Origin: JBEKVE01 sp049514335
Lineage (GTDB): Bacteria; Actinomycetota; Acidimicrobiia; Acidimicrobiales; UBA8190
Direction of reading: 5' to 3'
DNA: 15,620 bases
NCBI GenBank assembly: GCA_049514335.1
Contig: JBEKVE010000102.1
Span: 1 to 15,620 of the forward strand
The stretch's first letter is position 1. Each line of letters begins with the position of its first letter. Shown here piece after piece: positions 6,877-12,760 of the stretch. The position numbers were made by a program, and so were the translations under genes. The notes below the pieces were generated by a model, which was given only the letters and a program-made list of their open reading frames with translations, made no database searches and was not told the origin of the DNA.

Positions 6877-6879
6877 GAG
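6875..6879 (+). promoter_or_regulatory. pup Shine-Dalgarno site overlapping dop stop
   Basis: AGGAG overlaps the dop TAG stop and sits 7 bases before ATG 6887. It is a near-ideal site and suggests strong, coupled translation of pup. Confidence 0.75.
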
Positions 6880-6886
6880 CGGATCG

Positions 6887-7090
6887 ATGGCAGAACGGGA
6901 GCAGAAGCGTCGGCAGTCGTCGACGACGCGCGAGGAGCAGACGACCGAGGAGGTCGAGACTCCGACCCCGTCCCCCCAGGGCGAGAAGCTGAAGGCCGAG
7001 CTCGACGACCTGCTCGACGAGATCGACGAGGTCCTGGAGGAGAACGCCGAGGAGTTCGTCCGCAACTACGTCCAGAAGGGCGGGGAGTAG
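6887..7090 (+). CDS. pup: Prokaryotic ubiquitin-like protein Pup (ends GGE)
   Basis: 67-residue protein modifier, close to the 64 residues of M. tuberculosis Pup. It is acidic, polar and probably disordered at the N-terminus (AEREQKRRQSSTTREEQTTE). The Mpa-binding helical segment LKAELDDLLDEIDEVLEENAEEFVRNYVQ precedes the C-terminal KGGE. Because the last residue is encoded as Glu, PafA can ligate it directly; the M. tuberculosis form ends in Gln and needs Dop deamidation first. The start ATG has an excellent AGGAG site. It lies 10 bases after dop and 4 bases before prcB. A lysine-bearing Q-K-G-G-E end is standard in the family. Identification is firm from the C-terminus and context. Confidence 0.97.
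   Translation: MAEREQKRRQSSTTREEQTTEEVETPTPSPQGEKLKAELDDLLDEIDEVLEENAEEFVRNYVQKGGE
7082..7087 (+). promoter_or_regulatory. prcB Shine-Dalgarno site within pup end
   Basis: GGGGAG, within the codons for the terminal Gly-Gly-Glu of Pup, sits 7 bases before GTG 7095. It supports that GTG as the prcB start. Confidence 0.65.
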
Positions 7091-7094
7091 CCGG

Positions 7095-7949
7095 GTGAGC
7101 CTTCCCCTGTTCCCGCCCGGGGAGGACCCGGGCCCGAGCTTCGCCGCCCTCATCCGCCGCAATGACCCCACCGGGGCGTGGTCGCCGTCTCCGCTCGTGG
7201 CTGGATCAGCAGTGGCATCGGCGGGAGCGGGGCCGTCTGGCGGCATGCCGGCCGTGGCGCACGGCACCACGGTGGTGGCGCTTCGCTTCGCCGACGGGGT
7301 GGTGATGGCGGGGGACCGACGCGCCACCGAGGGCAACATCATCGCCCACCGCGCCATGGAGAAGGTCTTCCCCGCCGACCGTCACTCGGCGGTGGCCATC
7401 GCCGGGGCGGCGGGCCCGGCGGTGGAGATGGTCAAGCTGTTCCAGACCCAGCTCGAGCACTACGAGAAGGTGGAGGGGGTGGCCCTCTCTCTCGAGGGGA
7501 AGGCCAACCAGCTCGGCCAGATGGTGCGCGAGCACCTTCCCATGGCCATGCAGGGCCTCGTGGTCGTGCCGCTGTTCGCCGGCTTCGACCTGCGCCTGGG
7601 CCGGGGCCGGATCTTCACCTACGACGTCACCGGCGGGCACTTCGAAGAGGCCGACCACGCCGCCACGGGGTCAGGCGGGCGCGACGCCCGCACCACCATC
7701 AAGCTGGGGTGGAGTCCGGAGCTCGTGCGCGAGGAGGCTGTCGACCTGGCGGTGCGGGCCCTGTACGAAGCGGCCGACGAGGACTCGGCCACCGGCGGGC
7801 CGGACCTGGTGCGGGGCATCTACCCGCTCGTGGCCACGGTGACCGCCGACGGCTTCGAGCGCCTGGCGGAGGCCGAGGTGGGCGAGCGCTTCGCCTCGCT
7901 CGTGGAGCAGCGCGGTGTGGGACGCGGGATCGGGGGTGGCGGGCGATGA
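7095..7949 (+). CDS. prcB: 20S proteasome beta subunit (precursor)
   Basis: 284-residue precursor of the catalytic subunit of the 20S core (alpha7-beta7-beta7-alpha7), an N-terminal nucleophile hydrolase. The propeptide is 57 residues, ending VAHG; self-cleavage at G57/T58 would expose Thr58 as Thr1. In mature numbering, D17 (in MAGDRR), R19 and K33 (in RAMEKVF) of the active site are all present. Conserved blocks include QTQLEHYEKVEGVALS, MAMQGLVVVPLFAGFD, GSGGRDA and DEDSATGGPDLVRGIYP. The C-terminal tail is Gly-rich and not conserved. The propeptide opens MSLPLFPPGEDPGPSF, with the SFAALIR segment typical of actinobacterial PrcB. GTG 7095 has a GGGGAG site 7 bases upstream. The stop overlaps the prcA start as ATGA, which fits equal production of both subunits. 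Confidence 0.97.
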   Translation: MSLPLFPPGEDPGPSFAALIRRNDPTGAWSPSPLVAGSAVASAGAGPSGGMPAVAHGTTVVALRFADGVVMAGDRRATEGNIIAHRAMEKVFPADRHSAVAIAGAAGPAVEMVKLFQTQLEHYEKVEGVALSLEGKANQLGQMVREHLPMAMQGLVVVPLFAGFDLRLGRGRIFTYDVTGGHFEEADHAATGSGGRDARTTIKLGWSPELVREEAVDLAVRALYEAADEDSATGGPDLVRGIYPLVATVTADGFERLAEAEVGERFASLVEQRGVGRGIGGGGR

Positions 7950-8695
7950 CCATGCCCTTCTACGTGGCCCCCGAGCAGGTCATGAAGGACCGCGCCGAGT
8001 ACGCCCAGAAAGGCATCGCCCGGGGCCGCTCGCTGGTGGCGTGCGTGTACGAAGGCGGCATCCTCATGGTGGCGGAGAACCCGTCGCGGTCGCTGCACAA
8101 GGTGAGCGAGATCTACGACCGCATCGCCTTCGCCGGAGTGGGGAAGTACAACGAGTTCGACCAGCTGCGGGTGGCCGGTGTGCGTCACGCCGACACCAAG
8201 GGGTTCGCCTTCAGCCGCGAGGACGTCGACGCCCGCTCCCTCGCCAACCTCTACGCTCAGTTCCTGGGTCAGGTCTTCACCCACGAGATGAAGCCGCTCG
8301 AGGTCGAGGTCCTGGTGGCCGAGCTGGGGGCGGACGGCAAGGCCGACCAGCTGTACCACATCGCCTACGAGGGGACGATCACCGACGAGGACCACTTCGC
8401 CGTGCTCGGGGGTGAGGCAGACGTCATCACCGACCGTCTGGCCGCGGCCTACGTCGACGGCTGGGACCTCGACGCCGCACTGCGCGCCGCGGTGGCGGCC
8501 CTGGCCGGGCCGGACCGAACCCTGGCCCCCACCGATCTCGAGGTGGCGGTGCTCGCTCGCGGAGCCCTGCGCCGCGCCTTTCGCCGGTTGAGCCACGAGG
8601 AGCTGGCCGAGCGCCTCTCCACCAGCACCCGGCGCTCGGGGACCAAGCGCACCCCGGCCTCAAGTGACGAGTCGGGCGGGTCCACGCCGGCCTAG
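7946..8695 (+). CDS. prcA: 20S proteasome alpha subunit
   Basis: 249-residue structural subunit forming the outer, gating rings of the 20S core. The N-terminal gate segment is MTMPFYVAPEQVMKDRAEYA, matching the family pattern (F-Y-x-x-P-E-Q-x-M-x-x-R-x-E). It is followed by KGIARGRSLVACVYEGGILMVAENPSRSL and the conserved KVSEIYDRIAFAGVGKYNEFDQLR. No catalytic Thr is expected or present. TITDEDHFAVLGG and LEVAVLARGALRRAFRRL complete the fold. The C-terminal 30 residues are Ser/Thr-rich and probably disordered. ATG 7946 overlaps the prcB stop; ATG 7952 is two codons further in. It is last gene of the operon, with only 3 bases to the convergent small gene. Confidence 0.97.
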   Translation: MTMPFYVAPEQVMKDRAEYAQKGIARGRSLVACVYEGGILMVAENPSRSLHKVSEIYDRIAFAGVGKYNEFDQLRVAGVRHADTKGFAFSREDVDARSLANLYAQFLGQVFTHEMKPLEVEVLVAELGADGKADQLYHIAYEGTITDEDHFAVLGGEADVITDRLAAAYVDGWDLDAALRAAVAALAGPDRTLAPTDLEVAVLARGALRRAFRRLSHEELAERLSTSTRRSGTKRTPASSDESGGSTPA

Positions 8696-8698
8696 CCC

Positions 8699-8929
8699 TC
8701 AGGGGTCGTCGAACACCGCCTCGACCTTGTCGGCGAGGAGCAGCTGGCGGGCCACGTCGGCCTGGTCGGCGGCCACGAGCACCTCGACCGGCCCGGGCAG
8801 GGGATAGGGACCGTCGCGCGCCCCGAGCAGTTGCGTCAGGATGCCGTCGGCCCCCAGCCGGGCCGCCAGGACGCGGGCCTCGAACGTGGACCCCACCGTC
8901 GTCAGGTGCACCATCGTGGGCGCGGCCAC
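8699..8929 (-). CDS. DUF2007-like small protein
   Basis: 76 residues. The pattern VHLTTVGSTFEARVLAARLGADGI...GPYPLPGPVEVLVAADQADVARQLL resembles DUF2007 ('putative prokaryotic signal transducing protein'): a beta-alpha-beta unit, a short loop, then a second beta-alpha, in which the first helix follows a strand and a (S/T)xxEA motif. No enzyme residues are evident and the role is unknown. The start GTG 8929 is supported by a TAGCGT box 6 bases upstream on the minus strand; ATG 8914 is the alternative. It is convergent with prcA (3-base gap) and divergent from pafA (82 bases), so it interrupts the proteasome genes. The family call is by recall of pattern. Confidence 0.68.
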   Translation of the reverse strand: MAAPTMVHLTTVGSTFEARVLAARLGADGILTQLLGARDGPYPLPGPVEVLVAADQADVARQLLLADKVEAVFDDP

Positions 8930-8935
8930 GGGCCG

Positions 8936-8941
8936 ACGCTA
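8936..8941 (-). promoter_or_regulatory. TAGCGT -10 box for the DUF2007-like gene
   Basis: Minus-strand TAGCGT (8941-8936) lies 6 bases before GTG 8929, consistent with a leaderless mRNA. No -35 is recognised. Confidence 0.42.
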
Positions 8942-8965
8942 CCGCCCGCCGCTCGGGGCTGCTCC

Positions 8966-8974
8966 GGGAGGAGG
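8966..8974 (+). promoter_or_regulatory. Strong Shine-Dalgarno-like GGGAGGAGG upstream of pafA
   Basis: GGGAGGAGG lies 7 bases before an in-frame ATG at 8982. It supports an alternative pafA start that would add 10 Gly-rich residues. It competes with the leaderless reading from GTG 9012. Confidence 0.45.
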
Positions 8975-8998
8975 CGCCGCCATGCGTGGCGGCGGCAC

Positions 8999-9004
8999 TA
9001 CCGT
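8999..9004 (+). promoter_or_regulatory. TACCGT -10 box for a leaderless pafA transcript
   Basis: CAC-TACCGT lies 7 bases before GTG 9012, the same geometry as CAC-TAGGGT at dop. This argues for the shorter pafA start. Confidence 0.48.
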
Positions 9005-9011
9005 GGGCTCG

Positions 9012-10370
9012 GTGGACAGGCGGATCTTCGGGCTCGAGAACGAGTACGGGGTGACGTGCACGCTGCGCGGGCAGCGCCGCCTGTCGCCCGACGAGGTGGC
9101 GCGCTACCTGTTCCGGCGCGTCGTGAGCTGGGGACGCTCGTCCAACGTGTTCCTCGAGAACGGCGCCCGGCTCTACCTCGACGTCGGCAGCCACCCCGAG
9201 TACGCCACGCCCGAGTGTGACTCCATCACCGATCTGGTGTCGCACGACAAGGCCGGGGAGCGCATCCTCGACCATCTCGTGGCGGGGGCGGAGTCCCGGC
9301 TGCGCGAGGAGGGGATCCGTGGCGTCATCTACCTCTTCAAGAACAACACCGACTCGGCCGGAAACTCCTACGGCTGCCACGAGAACTACCTGACGAGCCG
9401 GCGTGACGATTTCGCCCACTACACCGAGGTGCTCATCCCGTTCCTCGTGAGCCGCCAGATCTACTCCGGCGCGGGCAAGGTCCTGCAGACGGCCAGGGGG
9501 GCGGTGTACTGCCTGTCGCAGCGGGCCGAGCACATCTGGGAAGGGGTGTCGTCGGCCACCACGCGCAGCCGGCCCATCATCAACACCCGCGACGAGCCCC
9601 ACGCCGACGCCGAGCGGTTCCGGCGCCTGCACGTCATCGTGGGTGACTCCAACATGAGCGAGTACGCCACCTACCTGAAGGTGGGAGCCACCAGCATCCT
9701 GCTGCGCATGCTCGAGGACCCCGGCACGGTGCTGCGCGACCTCACCCTCGAGAACCCCATCCGCGCCATCCGCGAGATCAGTCACGACCTGACGTGCCGG
9801 CGCAAGGTCCGGCTGGCCAACGGCCGCGAGGTGAGCGCCCTCGACATCCAGTCCGAGTACCTGACCCGGGCGCTGCGCTTTCGCGACAACCACGGGCTGT
9901 CGCCCCAGGAGGACCGTGCCCTCGACATGTGGGAGCACTGCCTGAAGGGTCTCGAATCCGATCCCCTGACCCTCGGGCGCGAGTGCGACTGGGTCAACAA
10001 GCACCAGCTGATCGAGGCCTACCGGGCTCGGCACGGGCTCGCCCTGGGCCATCCCAAGGTCGCCCTTCTGGACCTGCAGTACCACGACGTCAACCGCAGC
10101 CGCGGCCTGTACTACCGGATGGAGGCCCGCGACCGGGTGGAGCGCATGACCGACGACGCCACCATCACCGAGGCCATGAGCCGGCCCCCGCAGACCACGC
10201 GGGCCCGGCTGCGGGGGGAGTTCATCCGCCGGGCCAAGGAGCGGCGCCGCGACTTCACGGTGGACTGGGTGCACCTCAAGCTGAACGACCAGGCCCAGAG
10301 GACGGTGCTGCTCAAGGACCCATTCCGGTCCCACGACGAACGGGTGGAGAAGCTCATCGCCAGCCTGTAA
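9012..10370 (+). CDS. pafA: Pup ligase PafA
   Basis: Pup–protein ligase that phosphorylates the C-terminal Glu of Pup with ATP and joins it to substrate lysine side chains. From GTG 9012 it is 452 residues, equal to M. tuberculosis PafA, and begins (V)DRRIFGLENEYGVTC in line with family N-termini. Key parts: E9 in GLENEYG, expected to bind Mg-ATP; LYLDVGSHPEYATPEC with D57, the catalytic base; YLFKNNTDSAGNSYGCHENYL; YCLSQRAEHIWEGVSSATT; RPIINTRDEPHADAERFRRLHV; and the C-terminal FTVDWVHLKLNDQAQRTVL...DPFRSHDERVEKLI. All look intact. ATG 8982, with a strong ribosome site, would add 10 residues. It is transcribed apart from the dop operon and 52 bases before lepB, which has its own promoter-like box. 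Confidence 0.97.
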   Translation: MDRRIFGLENEYGVTCTLRGQRRLSPDEVARYLFRRVVSWGRSSNVFLENGARLYLDVGSHPEYATPECDSITDLVSHDKAGERILDHLVAGAESRLREEGIRGVIYLFKNNTDSAGNSYGCHENYLTSRRDDFAHYTEVLIPFLVSRQIYSGAGKVLQTARGAVYCLSQRAEHIWEGVSSATTRSRPIINTRDEPHADAERFRRLHVIVGDSNMSEYATYLKVGATSILLRMLEDPGTVLRDLTLENPIRAIREISHDLTCRRKVRLANGREVSALDIQSEYLTRALRFRDNHGLSPQEDRALDMWEHCLKGLESDPLTLGRECDWVNKHQLIEAYRARHGLALGHPKVALLDLQYHDVNRSRGLYYRMEARDRVERMTDDATITEAMSRPPQTTRARLRGEFIRRAKERRRDFTVDWVHLKLNDQAQRTVLLKDPFRSHDERVEKLIASL

Positions 10371-10407
10371 CGGGGCAGCCGGGGCCAAATAGGGGGTCGG
10401 GGTCCAC

Positions 10408-10413
10408 TACCCT
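10408..10413 (+). promoter_or_regulatory. TACCCT -10 box upstream of lepB
   Basis: CAC-TACCCT lies 9 bases before GTG 10423, giving a leaderless or nearly leaderless transcript. No -35 consensus is found. There is no ribosome site in the short gap, which fits leaderless initiation. Confidence 0.48.
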
Positions 10414-10422
10414 CGATAGTTC

Positions 10423-11391
10423 GTGGCACCCGACCCGCCGGAATCGGCGCCGCCCAGTTCCCTGGATTCCCTGTGGGTCCGCCGGGCGGGGGACGCCGGG
10501 CCCTGGACGCTCGTCGGCTATCCCGAGACCGCCGTGGCCGAGGCCGCCGGGGCGGCGGCACCCGTCGCATCCGCACCGGTGGCATCCGCACCGCTCGCAC
10601 CCGCCCCTCCCGCCGCTGTCCCGGCGCCACCCGTGGTCCCGCAGTGGACCCTGGCGCCGAGCCCCGCCCCGGCGCCGGTGACGACCATCCCCCGACCGGT
10701 GGCGGTGCCGGCGTCGGTGCCGGCCCGGGGGGCCGAGGACCTCTTCGCCACCGCCATCGCCCCTGTCGTTCCAGCCCCAGACGGTCTCTTCGCCGGCCCG
10801 CCCGAGCCGCCCACCGCCGCTCCCGGCCGCGCCCGTCCCGGTGGCCCGGACACCAACCAGCCCCGGAGGCGCAGCCGCTGGCTCATCGAGTGGGCCCTGG
10901 TCCTGCTGATCGCCCTGGGCGTGGCCGTCGGGGTCCGCACCTTCGTCGTCCAGACCTTCTACATCCCCTCGGCCTCGATGGAGCCGACGCTCATGATCGG
11001 CGACCGGATCCTGGTCGACAAGCTCAGCTACCACATGCACGCCGTGCACCGGGGCGACATCGTGGTGTTCGCCAAACCACCCAACGAGGACGCCGGTCCG
11101 AATGTGAAGGACCTGGTCAAACGGGTCATCGGCCTGCCCGGCGACCGCATCTCGTCGGCGGGGGGACGGGTCTGGATCGACGGCAAGCCGCTGGCCGAGC
11201 CGTGGCTGCCGCCCGGCACCGTCACCACCGGGATCCAACCCCAGACGGTGCCCCCGAACGAGTTCTTCGTCATGGGCGACAACCGCTCGAATTCGCAGGA
11301 CAGCAGGTTCTTCGGCCCCATCTCGCGCTCGCTCATCGTGGGCCGCGTGGTGTTCCGCATCTGGCCCCTCAAGTCGCTGCACGTCTTCTGA
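10423..11391 (+). CDS. lepB: Signal peptidase I with long Pro/Ala N-terminus
   Basis: 322-residue membrane serine protease that removes signal peptides from exported proteins. Residues 1 to about 147 are a Pro/Ala-rich, low-complexity cytoplasmic extension with imperfect PVASAPVASAPLAPAP repeats. Then PRRRSR and one transmembrane helix (WALVLLIALGVAVGVRTFVV). The catalytic core follows outside the membrane: box B IPSASMEPTL with nucleophile Ser185, box D DLVKRVIGLPGD with general base Lys233, and box E FFVMGDNRSNSQDSRFFGPI. Both catalytic residues and their order match family S26. GTG 10423 is the first start in frame and follows a TACCCT box. Downstream are tatB and tatC, so three export genes are clustered. 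The extension makes the usual core look larger but does not disturb it. Confidence 0.94.
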   Translation: MAPDPPESAPPSSLDSLWVRRAGDAGPWTLVGYPETAVAEAAGAAAPVASAPVASAPLAPAPPAAVPAPPVVPQWTLAPSPAPAPVTTIPRPVAVPASVPARGAEDLFATAIAPVVPAPDGLFAGPPEPPTAAPGRARPGGPDTNQPRRRSRWLIEWALVLLIALGVAVGVRTFVVQTFYIPSASMEPTLMIGDRILVDKLSYHMHAVHRGDIVVFAKPPNEDAGPNVKDLVKRVIGLPGDRISSAGGRVWIDGKPLAEPWLPPGTVTTGIQPQTVPPNEFFVMGDNRSNSQDSRFFGPISRSLIVGRVVFRIWPLKSLHVF

Positions 11392-11428
11392 CTCCCGCCC
11401 GCCGCCGGCGGATCCGTACGGCGGGGAG
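11392..11428 (+). terminator. GC-rich stem-loop after lepB
   Basis: CTCCCGCC (11392-11399), immediately after the stop, can pair with GGCGGGGAG (11420-11428) with one bulged base. The inner palindrome CCGCCGGCGG (11402-11411) could form an alternative hairpin. No T-tract follows. It may end the lepB transcript before the tatB promoter. Confidence 0.3.
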
Positions 11429-11436
11429 CGTGGTCC

Positions 11437-11442
11437 TACACT
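11437..11442 (+). promoter_or_regulatory. TACACT -10 box upstream of tatB
   Basis: TACACT lies 9 bases before ATG 11452, and no ribosome site precedes the ATG. It suggests leaderless transcription of tatB-tatC-helY. Confidence 0.48.
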
Positions 11443-11451
11443 TGGCGCCAG

Positions 11452-11964
11452 ATGCTGTCGCTCAGCCCGGCAAAACTCCTGGTGATCCTTATCGTGGCGC
11501 TGCTCGTGCTGGGGCCCGAGAAGCTCCCCCAGGTGGCGCGCCAGCTGGGCGCGGCCTGGCACGACCTGCGGCGCTGGCGGGCCCGGCTCGAGTCCGAGGT
11601 ACGGGGGACGTTCCCGAACATGCCGCCCGTGCACGAGGTGGCCCAGGCCGTGCGCTCGCCCTTCGCCTTCCTTGACCGGCTGGCCGACGAGCACGAGCGG
11701 GGGGTGGACCAGGAGCACGACGGCGAGGCGGCGCCGGCCGGCGACGGGGGGCCGGCGCCACCCGTGGCGTCGTCGGGCAACGGCACGGGCAACGGGAGCG
11801 GGTCATTCACCCCCGCTTCGGGCGCCGACGCCACGGCGGGCAACGGGACATCGGGCAACGGGACATCGGGCAACGGGGTACCGGGCCCGGGAGGTCCGTC
11901 CGCATCGCCGGCGGCCGTGCCGGGTGCCTTCCCGGCCGTGCCCGACGACCCCAGCATGAACTGA
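11452..11964 (+). CDS. tatB: Twin-arginine translocase subunit TatB-like
   Basis: 170-residue TatA/TatB-family protein of the Tat pathway, which exports folded proteins. A short N-terminus leads into one transmembrane helix (about 9-20, LLVILIVALLVL), then the hinge GPEKLP and an amphipathic helix (QVARQLGAAWHDLRRWRARLESEV). The Gly-Pro hinge favours TatB over TatA, which usually has Phe-Gly. Position 8, where TatB often has Glu, is Lys here. The C-terminal half is a disordered Gly/Asn/Pro/Ala tail with a small GNGTS tandem repeat. ATG 11452 follows a TACACT box. tatC starts 21 bases after its stop, the usual pairing. No second TatA-like gene is in the window. Family is sure; the A-versus-B assignment is likely but not certain. 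Confidence 0.85.
   Translation: MLSLSPAKLLVILIVALLVLGPEKLPQVARQLGAAWHDLRRWRARLESEVRGTFPNMPPVHEVAQAVRSPFAFLDRLADEHERGVDQEHDGEAAPAGDGGPAPPVASSGNGTGNGSGSFTPASGADATAGNGTSGNGTSGNGVPGPGGPSASPAAVPGAFPAVPDDPSMN
11838..11878 (+). repeat. 15-bp tandem repeat in tatB tail
   Basis: Two exact copies of GGGCAACGGGACATC (11838-11852 and 11853-11867), then a partial third copy, encode Gly-Asn-Gly-Thr-Ser repeats in the disordered tail. Nearby GNGTGNGSG coding extends the low-complexity tract. Confidence 0.9.
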
Positions 11965-11985
11965 CCGGCCCGATCGGTCCCGACC

Positions 11986-12747
11986 ATGGTCGCCCGTCTC
12001 CGCATCCCGTTCCGGCGCGGCGCGGCGCGCCCCGACCCCGACGCCATGACGCTCGGCGAGCACCTGGCCGAACTGCGCCGGCGCATCCTGGTGGCGGTCA
12101 TCGCCTTCGCCGTGGCGGGGACCGTCGCCTTCATCGTCTACCCCCACATCCTGAGCTTCCTGCAGGCCCCGTACTGCAACGTGGTGCGGCCGCGACCGTG
12201 CAGCCTGTACATCACCGCCCCCCTCGACGGGCTGGCGCTGCGATTGAAGCTCGCCACCTACGGCGGGTTGTTCCTGGCGTCGCCGGTGATCCTGTGGCAG
12301 CTGTGGCGCTTCATCACCCCAGGCCTGCGCCGCAACGAGAAGCGCTACGTCATCCCGTTCATCTTCGCCTCGGTCCTGCTGTTCAGCGCCGGGGCCGTCC
12401 TCGCCTACTACACCTTCCCCCACGCCCTGCGGTTCCTCCAGAGCGTGGGGGGGCCGTCGCTCAAGCAGATCTACAACCCCAACAGCTACATCGGGCTCAT
12501 CGTGGCCCTCATGTTCGTGTTCGGGCTCACCTTCGAGTTCCCCGTCGTCCTCGTGTCGCTCGAGCTGGTGGGGGTGCTGCGGCCCGAGCGGCTGGCGTCG
12601 TGGCGGCGATGGGCCATCGTGGTGATCACCGTGTTCGCGGCGGTGATCACGCCGAGCGGCGACCCGTTCTCCATGCTGGCGCTGGCGGTGCCGCTGTACG
12701 TCTTCTACGAGGTGTCGATCGTCATCGGGAAGCTCCTGCGCCGTTGA
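11986..12747 (+). CDS. tatC: Twin-arginine translocase subunit TatC
   Basis: 253-residue polytopic membrane protein, the receptor for twin-arginine signal peptides. The cytoplasmic N-terminus carries MTLGEHLAELRRRIL, the signal-peptide binding segment with conserved Glu and Arg residues. Six hydrophobic helices can be traced, including AVIAFAVAGTVAFIVY, the LFLASPVILWQLWRFITPGL block, and the FGLTFEFPVVLVSLE helix with the conserved membrane Glu (Glu170 in E. coli). AAVITPSGDPFSMLALAVPLYVFYE is the classic C-terminal signature. ATG 11986 gives a 20-residue basic leader; ATG 12046 (DAMTLGEHL) is a possible later start. Neither has a clear ribosome site. It lies between tatB (21 bases) and helY (13 bases) in one transcript. 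Confidence 0.97.
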   Translation: MVARLRIPFRRGAARPDPDAMTLGEHLAELRRRILVAVIAFAVAGTVAFIVYPHILSFLQAPYCNVVRPRPCSLYITAPLDGLALRLKLATYGGLFLASPVILWQLWRFITPGLRRNEKRYVIPFIFASVLLFSAGAVLAYYTFPHALRFLQSVGGPSLKQIYNPNSYIGLIVALMFVFGLTFEFPVVLVSLELVGVLRPERLASWRRWAIVVITVFAAVITPSGDPFSMLALAVPLYVFYEVSIVIGKLLRR

Positions 12748-12760
12748 GGCGCGGCGGGCG

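Noticed and set aside
8427..10388. Long antisense open frame opposite pafA and the prcA end
   Set aside because: Same reason: it shadows pafA, has no recognisable domain and crosses the well-supported minus-strand DUF2007-like gene.
10354..11718. Antisense open frame opposite lepB and tatB
   Set aside because: Composition is Arg/Gly/His low complexity and both sense genes have intact catalytic or structural motifs.
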